A DNA stretch of 64,000 nt, taken from NCBI RefSeq assembly GCF_030159595.1, contig NZ_BSKJ01000008.1:124001-188000 (forward strand), read 5' to 3'. The notes under the pieces are model-generated. The model saw only the letters and a list, made by a program, of their open reading frames with translations. It had not been told where the DNA came from and made no database searches. Source of the DNA: Pseudomonas putida. GTDB taxonomy: Bacteria; Pseudomonadota; Gammaproteobacteria; Pseudomonadales; Pseudomonadaceae. This document shows, one piece after another, positions 34,490-44,139 of the stretch. Position numbers and translations under genes: made by a program. Within the stretch, counting starts at the first letter, position 1; each line of letters opens with the position of its first letter.

Positions 34490-35434
34490 ATGCCGCAAAA
34501 CATTCATTTCCTGCTGTTGCCCGGGTTCTCGGCCATGGGTTTCATCAGTGCCCTGGAGCCACTGCGGGTGGCCAACCGTTTCAAGGGGCCGTCGTATCGT
34601 TGGCAGGTACTGAGCCTGGATGGTGGGGCGGTGCAGGCCAGCAACGGTATGTCGGTGAACGCCGATGCGGCGTTGGCGGCGGGGGAGCCTGCCGGCATTT
34701 TGCTGATCGTGGCTGGCTTCGATCCGCTGGCCTGTTACGGGCCAGCGCTACAGCAGGTGCTACGCCGTCTGGACCATGACGGAGTGATTCTGGGTGGCAT
34801 CGATACCGGTGCCGTGGTGCTGGCTGAGGCCGGCTTGCTCGACGGCCACCGCGCCACCGTGCACTGGGAGGCGCTGGAAGCGTTCAAGGAAAACTACCCG
34901 AGCTTGCAGGCGACCCAGGAGTTGTTCGAGATCGACCGGCGGCGCATCACCTGCGCGGGCGGCACGGCTTCGATCGACCTGATGCTCGACCTGATTGCGC
35001 AAGCCCACGGCAGTGAGCTGGCGGTACAGGTGTCGGAGCAGTTCGTGCTCGGGCGTATCCGCCAGCGACAGGACCACCAGCGCATGCAGATCGCCAGCCG
35101 CTATGGCATCAGCAACAAGAAGCTGGTGAAGGTGATTGGTGAAATGGAGCGCAACACCGAACAGCCGCTTAACACCCAGGTGCTGGCTGAGGCGGTGCAG
35201 GTGACCCGGCGGCAGCTGGAGCGGTTGTTTCGCGTGCACCTGGACGACACGCCAAGCGGGTTCTATCTGCGACTGCGGCTGGACAAGGCGCGGCAGTTGT
35301 TGCGCCAGACCGACATGAGTGTGCTGGAGGTGGGGGTGGCGTGCGGGTTCGAGTCGGCTTCGTACTTTACCCGCTGTTACCGGGCCAGGTATCAGCGTTG
35401 CCCGCGGGAGGACAGGTTGGCCAGGGCAGTTTAA
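34490..35434 (+). CDS. cdhR: AraC-type carnitine regulator CdhR
   Basis: 314 residues from the ATG at 34490 with GGAG 6 bases upstream; an in-frame GTG at 34424 would add 22 residues without a site. N-terminal GATase1-like sensor (PGFSAMGFISALEPLRVAN) and C-terminal AraC pair (LAEAVQVTRRQLERLFRVHL ... VACGFESASYFTRCYRARY). Divergent from caiX, whose operon it activates with carnitine in P. aeruginosa. Paralogous to GbdR. Confidence 0.92.
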   Translation: MPQNIHFLLLPGFSAMGFISALEPLRVANRFKGPSYRWQVLSLDGGAVQASNGMSVNADAALAAGEPAGILLIVAGFDPLACYGPALQQVLRRLDHDGVILGGIDTGAVVLAEAGLLDGHRATVHWEALEAFKENYPSLQATQELFEIDRRRITCAGGTASIDLMLDLIAQAHGSELAVQVSEQFVLGRIRQRQDHQRMQIASRYGISNKKLVKVIGEMERNTEQPLNTQVLAEAVQVTRRQLERLFRVHLDDTPSGFYLRLRLDKARQLLRQTDMSVLEVGVACGFESASYFTRCYRARYQRCPREDRLARAV

Positions 35435-35439
35435 TTTCC

Positions 35440-35469
35440 TCCTGAACTGGCCCTAAGGCCAGTTCAGGA
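35440..35469. terminator. Convergent terminator between cdhR and the LprI-like gene
   Basis: TCCTGAACTGGCC-CTAA-GGCCAGTTCAGGA, a perfect 13-bp stem between two converging stops. Confidence 0.8.
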
Positions 35470-35479
35470 AAGCGGGATT

Positions 35480-35881
35480 TCACTGTTGACCAATGCTCTG
35501 CAAATACTCCGACCGGTCATCACTGCGCTGCGCCACGCAGGTATCCCAAGCCGCCTCGAACGCCTTGCTCCCCTGCTTCTCTGCATAGGTCTCGACCTTG
35601 CAATCCGCATCGCGCAGCTGCGTCCACAGCTTCTCGGCTGCATCCATGCGCCCGATCAGGGCGGTGGCCTGGTCGCCTTCGTCGGCATACTGGTCGCGAA
35701 TACGCTGGATCAAGTCATCGTACGCCGCTTTCAGCTCACGCTCGGCAGTCTGCTTGTTGAACGCAGCGCAGGCGTAGGTTTGCTGGTCGGTCTCGACGTT
35801 GTCGCACGGGGTGCTTTCTTCCTCGCCGGCCTGGGCGCCCGATACGACAGCCAGCAGTACCAGCCATGCCAATGATTTCAT
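35480..35881 (-). CDS. Secreted LprI-like (DUF1311) protein
   Basis: 133 residues from the ATG at 35881 (AGGAG 7 bases upstream). The signal peptide is MKSLAWLVLLAVVSGAQA. The mature part contains four cysteines (CDN, CAAF, CKVE, CVAQ) and a helical EKLWTQLRDADC segment of the lysozyme-inhibitor LprI type. Periplasmic; role uncertain. Convergent with cdhR and unrelated to the catabolic genes. Confidence 0.75.
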   Translation of the reverse strand: MKSLAWLVLLAVVSGAQAGEEESTPCDNVETDQQTYACAAFNKQTAERELKAAYDDLIQRIRDQYADEGDQATALIGRMDAAEKLWTQLRDADCKVETYAEKQGSKAFEAAWDTCVAQRSDDRSEYLQSIGQQ

Positions 35882-36166
35882 CCGTTTTCTCCTCAACAGG
35901 CTGACGAATCGCAGGGATTCTCGCTCAGCCGAGCGCAAGGCGGTAGCTCTCTGACGAAATGTTCATAAAGCAGCCAGAAACGTCGTTATCGAGACTGTCT
36001 CTCATTGCCAGGCAGCGTGCCAGAGGGCGTGTTGTCGCGCATTGACGCTTTCGGCAAACCCCCTGTCGTTTTTGCATCGGGGCGTCGTTGGGCACAGGCA
36101 TATGCTGGCCCCAAAGCGCCGGCAGAAGGTTTGGCGCGACCCAACTCAATAAAAGGGGACAGCCTG

Positions 36167-37144
36167 ATGAGCCCAGCCGAACTTCACGCCGACAGCATCG
36201 TCATCGATGGCCTGATCATTGCCAAATGGAACCGCGAGCTGTTCGAGGACATGCGCAAAGGCGGGCTGACTGCGGCCAACTGCACGGTGTCGGTCTGGGA
36301 AGGTTTCAAGGCCACTGTCGACCAGATCGCCGCCAGCCAGAAGCTCATCCGCGACAACGGCGACCTGGTCATGCCGGTGCGCACCACCGCCGACATCCGC
36401 AAGGCCAAGGAACTGGGCAAGACCGGCATCCTCTTCGGCTTCCAGAACGCCCATGCCTTCGAAGACCAGATCGCCTATGTGGACGTGTTCAAGCAGCTGG
36501 GCGTGGGCATCGTGCAGATGTGCTACAACACCCAGAACCTGGTGGGCACCGGTTGCTACGAGCGTGACGGCGGCCTGTCGGGCTTCGGCCGCGAGATCGT
36601 GGCGGAAATGAACCGCGTCGGCATCATGTGCGACCTGTCCCACGTCGGCTCCAAGACTTCCGAAGAAGTCATCCTCGAATCGAAAAAACCGGTGTGCTAC
36701 TCGCACTGCCTGCCCTCGGGCCTCAAAGAACACCCGCGCAACAAGTCGGATGAAGAGCTGAAGTTCATCGCCGACCACGGCGGCTTCGTCGGGGTGACCA
36801 TGTTCGCGCCGTTCCTGGCCAAGGGCATCGACTCCACCATCGACGACTACGCCGAAGCCATCGAGTACACCATGAACATCGTCGGTGAAGACGCCATCGG
36901 TATCGGTACCGACTTCACTCAGGGCCACGGCCAGGACTTCTTCGAGTACCTGACCCACGACAAGGGTTACGCCCGTCGCCTGACCAACTTCGGCAAGATC
37001 ATCAACCCGCTCGGCATCCGCACTGTCGGCGAGTTCCCCAACCTCACCGAAACCCTGCTCAAGCGCGGCCATTCCGAGCGCGTGGTACGCAAGATCATGG
37101 GCGAGAACTGGGTCAACGTCCTCAAGGACGTCTGGGGCGAGTAA
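36167..37144 (+). CDS. Membrane dipeptidase-like (peptidase M19) protein of the dgc operon
   Basis: 325 residues from the ATG at 36167 (AAAGGGG upstream). Renal-dipeptidase fold: VIDGLI near the start, FGFQNAHAFED (Glu/Asn ligand region), DLSHVG, YSHC and GIGTDFTQG segments give the metal site. No signal peptide, so it is cytoplasmic despite the family name. It heads a six-gene run with DUF5943, dgcA, dgcB and etfAB. Its job in dimethylglycine use is not established. Confidence 0.85.
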   Translation: MSPAELHADSIVIDGLIIAKWNRELFEDMRKGGLTAANCTVSVWEGFKATVDQIAASQKLIRDNGDLVMPVRTTADIRKAKELGKTGILFGFQNAHAFEDQIAYVDVFKQLGVGIVQMCYNTQNLVGTGCYERDGGLSGFGREIVAEMNRVGIMCDLSHVGSKTSEEVILESKKPVCYSHCLPSGLKEHPRNKSDEELKFIADHGGFVGVTMFAPFLAKGIDSTIDDYAEAIEYTMNIVGEDAIGIGTDFTQGHGQDFFEYLTHDKGYARRLTNFGKIINPLGIRTVGEFPNLTETLLKRGHSERVVRKIMGENWVNVLKDVWGE

Positions 37145-37220
37145 GCCGCTCTCCAAGCCTGATAGCCCCTGCCAGCAACGCCGGGGCACCCACATAAAAA
37201 ATTACTGGAGTTGAGTTTCC

Positions 37221-37751
37221 ATGGCCAAGATCGCCCCGCAATTGCCAATCGAAGTCGACAGCGAGACCGGTGTCTGGACCAGCGACGCCTTGCCGATGCT
37301 GTATGTGCCGCGCCATTTCTTCGTCAACAACCACATCGGCATCGAGGAAGTGCTGGGCGCCGACGCCTATGCCGAGATCCTCTACAAGGCCGGCTACAAG
37401 TCCGCCTGGCACTGGTGTGAAAAAGAAGCCGAGTGCCATGGCCTGGAAGGCGTGGCGGTGTTCGAGCACTACATGAAGCGTCTGTCCCAGCGTGGCTGGG
37501 GCCTGTTCGAGATCCAGGACATCGACCTGGACAAGGGCACCTGCAGCGTCAAGCTCAAGCACTCTGCGTTTGTGTATGTCTATGGCAAGGTCGGTCGTAA
37601 AGTCGACTACATGTTCACCGGCTGGTTCGCCGGCGCCATGGACCAGATTCTCGCTGCCCGCGGCAGCTCGATCCGCACCGTGGCCGAACAGGTCTACGGC
37701 GGTTCGGAAGAAGGCCACGAAGATGGCCTGTTCGTTACAAAGCCGTTGTAA
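37221..37751 (+). CDS. DUF5943 domain protein of the dgc operon
   Basis: 176 residues, start 37221 after GGAG. Resembles the V4R/4-vinyl-reductase-like fold in its YAEILYKAGYKSAW and FTGWFAGAMDQILAARG parts, but this is a visual guess. No cofactor motif. It lies 15 bases before dgcA and is conserved at this place in Pseudomonas, so a link to demethylation is likely though undefined. Confidence 0.8.
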   Translation: MAKIAPQLPIEVDSETGVWTSDALPMLYVPRHFFVNNHIGIEEVLGADAYAEILYKAGYKSAWHWCEKEAECHGLEGVAVFEHYMKRLSQRGWGLFEIQDIDLDKGTCSVKLKHSAFVYVYGKVGRKVDYMFTGWFAGAMDQILAARGSSIRTVAEQVYGGSEEGHEDGLFVTKPL

Positions 37752-37766
37752 GCCGGAGATAGCGTC

Positions 37767-39827
37767 ATGGCATTCGAAGCAATGTTCCAGCCGATTCAGA
37801 TCGGCAAACTGACCATCCGCAACCGTGTGCTCAGCACCGCGCACGCCGAGGTCTACGCCACTGACGGCGGCATGACGACCGACCGCTATGTGAAGTACTA
37901 CGAAGAAAAGGCCAAGGGTGGTATCGGCCTGGCGATCTGCGGCGGCTCGTCTGTCGTCGCCATCGACAGCCCGCAGGAGTGGTGGGCTTCGGTCAACCTG
38001 TCGACCGACCGCATCATCCCGCACTTCCAGAACCTGGCCGACGCCATGCACAAGCATGGCGCCAAGATCATGATCCAGATTACCCACATGGGCCGTCGCT
38101 CGCGTTGGGACGGCTTCAACTGGCCGACCCTGATGTCGCCGTCGGGTATCCGTGAGCCCGTGCACCGCGCCACCTGCAAAACCATCGAGGTGGAAGAGAT
38201 CTGGCGCGTCATCGGCAACTACGCGCAGGCTGCGCGTCGAGCCAAAGAGGGCGGCCTGGACGGCGTGGAACTGTCGGCGGTGCACCAGCACATGATCGAC
38301 CAGTTCTGGAGCCCGCGCGTCAACAAGCGTACCGACGAATGGGGCGGTACCTTCGAAGGCCGCATGAAGTTCGGCCTGGAAGTACTGAAAGCTGTGCGTG
38401 CCGAGGTCGGTGACGACTTCTGCGTGGGCATGCGTATCTGCGGTGACGAGTTCCACCCCGATGGCCTCAGCCATGAAGACATGAAACAGATCGCCGCCTA
38501 CTACGACGGCACTGGCATGCTCGACTTCATTGGCGTGGTCGGCTCGGGTTGCGACACCCACAACACCCTGGCCAACGTCATCCCCAACATGAGCTACCCG
38601 CCGGAGCCGTTCCTGCACCTGGCGGCGGGTATCAAGGAAGTGGTCAAGGTTCCGGTGCTGCATGCGCAGAACATCAAGGACCCGAACCAGGCCACGCGCA
38701 TCCTCGAAGGCGGCTACGTCGACATGGTCGGCATGACCCGTGCGCACATGGCCGACCCGCACCTGATCGCCAAGATCAAGATGGGCCAGATCGACCAGAT
38801 CAAGCAGTGCGTCGGCGCCAACTACTGCATCGACCGCCAGTACCAGGGCCTGGATGTACTGTGCATCCAGAACGCCGCGACCTCGCGTGAATACATGGGC
38901 GTGCCGCACATCATCGAGAAGACCACCGGCGTCAAACGCAAGGTGGTGGTGGTTGGCGCAGGCCCGGCCGGCATGGAAGCAGCCCGCGTGGCTGCCGAGC
39001 GTGGCCACGATGTGACCCTGTTCGAGAAGAAAGACCAGATCGGCGGGCAGATCACCATCGCCGCCAAGGCACCGCAGCGTGACCAGATCGCCGGCATCAC
39101 CCGCTGGTACCAACTGGAGCTGGCACGCCTGAAGGTGGACCTGCGCCTGGGTACCGCCGCTGACGTGGCCACCATCCAGGACCTGCGCCCGGACGTGATC
39201 GTGCTGGCCGTGGGCGGGCATTCGTTCCTGGAGCAGAACGAGCACTGGGGCGCCGCCGAAGGGCTGGTGGTCAGCAGCTGGGATGTGCTCGACGGCAAGG
39301 TTGCGCCGGGCAAGAACGTGCTGGTGTACGACACCATCTGCGAATTCACCGGCATGTCGGTGGCCGACTTCATCGCCGACAAGGGCAGCCAGGTGGAAAT
39401 CGTCACCGACGACATCAAGCCGGGCGTGGCCATGGGCGGTACCACCTTCCCGACCTACTACCGCAGCATGTACCCCAAAGAAGTGATCATGACCGGCGAC
39501 ATGATGCTGGAAAAGGTCTACCGCGAAGGCGACAAGCTGGTGGCGGTGCTGGAGAACGAATACACCGGTGCCAAGGAAGAACGCGTGGTCGACCAGGTGG
39601 TGGTGGAGAACGGCGTGCGCCCTGACGAGCAGCTGTATTACGCCCTGAAGGACGGTTCGCGCAACAAAGGCCAGATCGATGTGGAGGCGCTGTTCGCCAT
39701 CAAGCCACAGCCGATCCTCAGCCAGCCGGGCGAAGGCTACCTGCTGTACCGCATCGGCGACTGCGTGGCCCAGCGCAACGTGCATGCGGCGATCTACGAC
39801 GCCTTGCGCCTGTGCAAGGACTTCTGA
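37767..39827 (+). CDS. dgcA: Dimethylglycine demethylase subunit DgcA
   Basis: 686 residues. An Old Yellow Enzyme/trimethylamine-dehydrogenase-type FMN barrel (about 1-340), then 4Fe-4S cysteines (CVGANYCI...LCIQNA, about 352-372), then an NAD/FAD-type Rossmann domain beginning VVVVGAGPAGMEAA at about 392-405. It removes one methyl group from dimethylglycine to give sarcosine, and electrons leave through the Fe-S subunit and the ETF encoded downstream. Confidence 0.93.
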   Translation: MAFEAMFQPIQIGKLTIRNRVLSTAHAEVYATDGGMTTDRYVKYYEEKAKGGIGLAICGGSSVVAIDSPQEWWASVNLSTDRIIPHFQNLADAMHKHGAKIMIQITHMGRRSRWDGFNWPTLMSPSGIREPVHRATCKTIEVEEIWRVIGNYAQAARRAKEGGLDGVELSAVHQHMIDQFWSPRVNKRTDEWGGTFEGRMKFGLEVLKAVRAEVGDDFCVGMRICGDEFHPDGLSHEDMKQIAAYYDGTGMLDFIGVVGSGCDTHNTLANVIPNMSYPPEPFLHLAAGIKEVVKVPVLHAQNIKDPNQATRILEGGYVDMVGMTRAHMADPHLIAKIKMGQIDQIKQCVGANYCIDRQYQGLDVLCIQNAATSREYMGVPHIIEKTTGVKRKVVVVGAGPAGMEAARVAAERGHDVTLFEKKDQIGGQITIAAKAPQRDQIAGITRWYQLELARLKVDLRLGTAADVATIQDLRPDVIVLAVGGHSFLEQNEHWGAAEGLVVSSWDVLDGKVAPGKNVLVYDTICEFTGMSVADFIADKGSQVEIVTDDIKPGVAMGGTTFPTYYRSMYPKEVIMTGDMMLEKVYREGDKLVAVLENEYTGAKEERVVDQVVVENGVRPDEQLYYALKDGSRNKGQIDVEALFAIKPQPILSQPGEGYLLYRIGDCVAQRNVHAAIYDALRLCKDF

Positions 39828-39875
39828 TCGTTATAAATAGCCGCCGCTGAGCGCGGTTCCCTGTGGGAGCCTCCC

Positions 39876-41828
39876 ATGTTGAACACCCTTCTACCCATTC
39901 TGCTGTTCGCTGCCCTTGGTCTGGCGGTGCTCGGCGCCCTGCGCCGGGTGCGCATGTGGCGACGTGGCCGGCCCTCCAAGGTCAATCTGATCGGCGGCCT
40001 GCTGGCCATGCCGCGCCGTTACCTGGTGGACCTGCACCATGTGGTCGAGCGCGACAAGTACATGTCCAAGACCCATGTGGCCACTGCGGGCGGCTTCGTG
40101 CTGTCGGCTGCCCTGGCGATTCTGGTGCATGGCTTCGGCCTGCAGAGCAAGATCCTTGGCTACGCGCTGCTGGTGGCCACGGTGATCATGTTCACCGGCG
40201 CCATCTTTGTCTTCAAACGCCGCCTCAACCCGCCTGCGCGCCTGTCCAAGGGCCCGTGGATGCGCCTGCCGAAGAGCCTGCTGGTGTTCGCCGCAAGCTT
40301 CTTCATCGCCACGTTGCCGGTCGCTGGCATCCTGCCGGCCAATACGGGTGGCTGGGTGATGGTCGCCGTACTTGGCCTGGGCGTGCTGTGGGGCGTGTCG
40401 GAGCTGTTCTTCGGCATGACCTGGGGCGGCCCGATGAAACACGCCTTCGCCGGTGCCCTGCACCTGGCCTGGCACCGCCGCGCGGAACGTTTCGGCGGCG
40501 GCCGCTCTACTGGCCTCAAGCCGCTGGACCTGGAAGACCCGAACGCGCCGCTGGGTGTGGAAAAGCCGGCTGACTTCACCTGGAACCAGCTGTTGGGCTT
40601 CGACGCCTGTGTGCAGTGCGGTAAATGTGAAGCCATGTGCCCGGCCTTTGCCGCCGGCCAGCCGCTGAACCCGAAAAAGCTCATCCAGGACATGGTCATC
40701 GGCCTGGCCGGTGGTACCGACGCGCAGTTCGCTGGCAGCCCGTACCCGGGCAAGCCGATCGGTGAGCACGGTGGTCACCCGCACCAGCCGATCGTCAATG
40801 GCTTGGTCGACGCCGAAACGCTGTGGTCGTGCACCACTTGCCGTGCCTGCGTCGAGGAATGCCCGATGATGATCGAGCACGTCGATGCCATCGTCGATAT
40901 GCGCCGCCACCTCACCCTGGAAAAGGGCGCCACCCCGAACAAGGGCGCCGAGGTCCTGGACAACCTGATCGCCACCGACAACCCAGGCGGCTTCGCCCCT
41001 GGCGGGCGCATGAACTGGGCTGCTGACCTGAACCTGCAACTGCTGTCCGAGGTGAAAACCACCGAAGTGCTGTTCTGGGTCGGTGATGGAGCCTTCGACA
41101 TGCGCAACCAGCGCACCCTGCGTTCGTTCGTCAAAGTGCTGAAGGCCTCGGGCGTGGACTTTGCCGTGCTCGGCCTGGAAGAGCGCGACAGCGGCGACGT
41201 GGCCCGTCGTCTGGGCGATGAAGCGACCTTCCAGCAACTGGCCAAACGCAATATCCAGACCCTGGCCAAGTACAAGTTCCAGCGCATCGTCACCTGCGAC
41301 CCGCACAGCTTCCATGTGCTGAAAAACGAGTACGGCGCCTTGGGTGGCGAGTACCAGGTGCAGCACCACAGCACCTACATCGCCGAACTGATCGCGGCTA
41401 ACAAGCTCAACCTTGGCCAGCACAAGGGCGGCAGCGTCACCTACCACGACCCGTGCTACCTGGGCCGCTACAACGGTGAGTACGAAGCCCCGCGTGCAGT
41501 GTTGAAGGCGTTGGGGATCGAGGTCCGCGAGATGGAGCGCTCGGGCTTCCGTTCCCGTTGCTGCGGTGGGGGGGGCGGTGCGCCGATCACCGACATCCCG
41601 GGCAAGCAGCGTATCCCGGACATGCGGATGGACGACATTCGCGAAACCGAGGCCGAGCTGGTGGCCGTGGGTTGCCCACAATGTACCGCCATGCTTGAGG
41701 GTGTGGTCGAACCGCGCCCTCAGATCAAGGACCTGGCCGAGCTGGTGGCCGACGTGCTGATCGAAGAGGACGCGGCCACTGTCCCAAAGCCGCAAACGGC
41801 CAAACGTGAACCTGCGGAGGTGCACTGA
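39876..41828 (+). CDS. dgcB: Dimethylglycine demethylase Fe-S subunit DgcB
   Basis: 650 residues. About four membrane helices in the first 190 residues, then two 4Fe-4S motifs (CVQCGKCEAMCP at about 245-256 and CTTCRACVEECP at about 320-331) and two CCG domains (GRYNGEYEAPR... and CCGGGG, then CPQC) like heterodisulfide reductase subunit D. It links DgcA and EtfAB to the membrane electron chain. Its stop overlaps the next start by one base (TGATG). Confidence 0.92.
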   Translation: MLNTLLPILLFAALGLAVLGALRRVRMWRRGRPSKVNLIGGLLAMPRRYLVDLHHVVERDKYMSKTHVATAGGFVLSAALAILVHGFGLQSKILGYALLVATVIMFTGAIFVFKRRLNPPARLSKGPWMRLPKSLLVFAASFFIATLPVAGILPANTGGWVMVAVLGLGVLWGVSELFFGMTWGGPMKHAFAGALHLAWHRRAERFGGGRSTGLKPLDLEDPNAPLGVEKPADFTWNQLLGFDACVQCGKCEAMCPAFAAGQPLNPKKLIQDMVIGLAGGTDAQFAGSPYPGKPIGEHGGHPHQPIVNGLVDAETLWSCTTCRACVEECPMMIEHVDAIVDMRRHLTLEKGATPNKGAEVLDNLIATDNPGGFAPGGRMNWAADLNLQLLSEVKTTEVLFWVGDGAFDMRNQRTLRSFVKVLKASGVDFAVLGLEERDSGDVARRLGDEATFQQLAKRNIQTLAKYKFQRIVTCDPHSFHVLKNEYGALGGEYQVQHHSTYIAELIAANKLNLGQHKGGSVTYHDPCYLGRYNGEYEAPRAVLKALGIEVREMERSGFRSRCCGGGGGAPITDIPGKQRIPDMRMDDIRETEAELVAVGCPQCTAMLEGVVEPRPQIKDLAELVADVLIEEDAATVPKPQTAKREPAEVH

Positions 41829-43060
41829 TGAGCGACATTATCCGCCGCGACCCACGCGCCGAGTGGATCGCCCGTAACCGCCTGCACCCGCTGCATGCGG
41901 CCATGCAGACGCAACAGACCAGCTGGATGGGGCCCAACGGCCTCATCCGCAAGAACCCCCATGCGATTGCCGCAGGCTTCATCGGCCCGGCCGGCATCAA
42001 GCGTATCGACCGCAGCGGCGCTCAGCAGGGCACCGGTGTGGGCGGGCGGCGCACGGCGGCGACCGAGGTCAAGTTGCCGCTGCATCAAGTGCCAGCGCCG
42101 GCGTTCTACATTGCCGTGGTGCCGGACATGGTCGGTGGCCGCCTGAGCAGCCACGACCGCGATCTGCTCGGCCTGGCCCACAGCCTGGCCGGCAGCGATG
42201 GCGCGGTGTTGGCGGTGGTGTTTGGCGAACACAAGGAAAGCAACTTTTCCACAGCCGGTGTCGACCGCCTGCTGGTCATCGAAGGCGAAGCATTCGAGGG
42301 TTATGCACCGGAGCAACTGGTGCAGGGCTTGCGGGCTGTGGATAACCAGTTCACCCCGCGCCACTGGCTGCTGCCCGACAGCCGCACCGGTGGCGGGGAG
42401 CTGGGCCGGCGCCTGGGCGCGGCACTGGGCGAACGCCCGGCGACGCGGGTGTGGCAGGTCAAGGATGGCCAGTGCATCGGCCGTGCCGGTGCCGGCCAGC
42501 AAGACCTGCAGCGCGCCGTGCCACGCTTGATCCTCGCGGCTGCCGAATGCGCCGAGCCGGTCAGCGAAACCCGTCACGAAGCGCTGCCGGTGGAGTTGTC
42601 CACAAGCGTGGCGCGCAGCCTGTCGCGTATCGAAGACCTTGGCTCGGTGGCCGTGGACCCGGCCACCATTGCCATGGCCGAAGCCGAATTCATCGTCTCG
42701 GGCGGCAACGGGGTCAAGGACTGGGACCTGTACCACAAGGCTACCGCTGCCCTGGGTGCCACCGAAGGCGCCTCGCGGGTGGCGGTGGACGACGGCTTCA
42801 TGCCGCGCAACCGCCAGGTGGGCGCTACCGGTACCTGGGTCACCGCACGCGTGTATGTGGCTGTGGGTATCTCGGGTGCGATCCAGCACCTGCAAGGTAT
42901 CGGCGCCTGCGACAAGGTGGTGGCGATCAACATGGACCCGGGCTGCGACATGATCAAACGGGCCGACCTGTCGGTGATTGGCGACAGTTCGGCGATTCTC
43001 AAGGCACTGATCGAGGCTGTGGACAACTACCGCAGCGGCGGCCAGCGCGACGCGGCATAA
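41828..43060 (+). CDS. etfA: Electron transfer flavoprotein alpha subunit (dimethylglycine-linked)
   Basis: 410 residues, longer than the usual ~310 because of an N-terminal extension of about 90 residues. FAD-binding C-terminal domain with GAKGTW-like VGATGTWVTARVYVAVGISGAIQHLQG at about 335-362 and NMDPGCDM. Overlaps dgcB by one base. It is a paralogue dedicated to this pathway, distinct from the general fatty-acid ETF. Confidence 0.9.
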   Translation: MSDIIRRDPRAEWIARNRLHPLHAAMQTQQTSWMGPNGLIRKNPHAIAAGFIGPAGIKRIDRSGAQQGTGVGGRRTAATEVKLPLHQVPAPAFYIAVVPDMVGGRLSSHDRDLLGLAHSLAGSDGAVLAVVFGEHKESNFSTAGVDRLLVIEGEAFEGYAPEQLVQGLRAVDNQFTPRHWLLPDSRTGGGELGRRLGAALGERPATRVWQVKDGQCIGRAGAGQQDLQRAVPRLILAAAECAEPVSETRHEALPVELSTSVARSLSRIEDLGSVAVDPATIAMAEAEFIVSGGNGVKDWDLYHKATAALGATEGASRVAVDDGFMPRNRQVGATGTWVTARVYVAVGISGAIQHLQGIGACDKVVAINMDPGCDMIKRADLSVIGDSSAILKALIEAVDNYRSGGQRDAA

Positions 43061-43070
43061 GGGCACGAGC

Positions 43071-43841
43071 ATGAGTACGAAAGTGATCAGCCTGGTATCC
43101 ATCGGTGCCCACCCAAGCTCCGGCCGCGCCCGCCGCGCCGAGCAGGATGCCCGCGCCGTGGAACTGGGTTTGCAACTGGCTGGGGATAACTTGCAGGTGG
43201 TGCATGCCGGCGACCCGCAGGAAGAAGCGCTGCGCGCCTACCTGGGCATGGGCCTGGACCATCTGGATGTGCTGGAGCAGCCAGCCGGTGCCGATGTGCT
43301 GGGTGTGCTGGGGGATTACCTGCGCGACGCCGGGGCACAGTTGGTGCTGACCGGCAGCCAGGCCGAGACGGGTGAAGGGTCGGGCATGTTGCCGTTCCTG
43401 CTGGCGGAAAAGCTCGGCTGGCCATTGATTGTGGGGTTGGCCGAGGTGGAGTCGATCGACAACGGCACGGCCCAGGTATTGCAGGCCTTGCCGCGTGGTC
43501 AGCGGCGCCGGCTGAAAGTGCGCCTGCCGTTGCTGGCGACTGTGGATAACGCTGCGCCAAAGCCACGGCAGAGCGCTTTTGGCCCTGCGCGCCGGGGTGT
43601 GCTGGCGGCGCGTAATGTGGCCATTGTCGAAGATGAGCTGTTGGCCGATGCCGAGTTGCAACCGGCCCGTCCTCGCCCCAAGCGCCTGAAGGTGATCAAG
43701 GCCAAGAGCGGTGCGGACCGGATGAAAGCGGCGACGGCCAAGGCCAGTGGCGGCGGTGGCAAGGTGCTGAAGGATGTTTCACCGCAGGAAGGCGCCGAGG
43801 CGATCCTCAAGCTGTTGGTAGAAGAAGGTGTGCTGCGCTGA
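43071..43841 (+). CDS. etfB: Electron transfer flavoprotein beta subunit (dimethylglycine-linked)
   Basis: 256 residues, AMP-binding alpha/beta fold. The VLTGSQAETGEGSGMLPFLLAEKLGWPL segment is the family signature region. The C-terminal third is Lys-rich and ends in a helical tail (EGAEAILKLLVEEGVLR). Starts 10 bases after etfA and closes the dgc operon. Confidence 0.9.
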   Translation: MSTKVISLVSIGAHPSSGRARRAEQDARAVELGLQLAGDNLQVVHAGDPQEEALRAYLGMGLDHLDVLEQPAGADVLGVLGDYLRDAGAQLVLTGSQAETGEGSGMLPFLLAEKLGWPLIVGLAEVESIDNGTAQVLQALPRGQRRRLKVRLPLLATVDNAAPKPRQSAFGPARRGVLAARNVAIVEDELLADAELQPARPRPKRLKVIKAKSGADRMKAATAKASGGGGKVLKDVSPQEGAEAILKLLVEEGVLR

Positions 43842-43861
43842 AGTTGAAGGGTTGTAGGTCA

Positions 43862-43965
43862 CCTTGTGGGAGCGGGCTTGCCCGCGAAGAATTTGACGCG
43901 GTATATGGCACCGGCTTCGCCGGTGTTCGCGGCGGTTCGACGCATCGACAAGCCCGCTCCCACAG
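43862..43965. repeat. REP pair with long spacer
   Basis: A complete REP (core GCGGGCTTGCCCGC) at 43862-43889 and a half copy ACAAGCCCGCTCCCAC at 43948-43963 in inverse orientation. Confidence 0.75.
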
Positions 43966-44139
43966 TGATCGTGCAACCCCTCACATTATTGCTGTCTCAG
44001 TCGCTATCGTCGAACCACTTCGCCGTGCCCACCTGGCGGCTGTGCATAAGTCACTCCTGGAAAATGACAAAGTAGTAGTCATCACCCCATCACATTGCTG
44101 CTTTTGACGAAATTGGCAGCACTATCGAGTACGCCTCTG

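Noticed and set aside
37122..39785. An 887-codon open frame antisense to dgcA
   Set aside because: Same reason: the opposite strand encodes a clear flavoprotein.
44041..44130. A fourth copy of the composite element before copy 1
   Set aside because: GCCCAC and TGTGCATAA are present, but their spacing is about 10 bases shorter and the TGATCA inverted repeat is missing.
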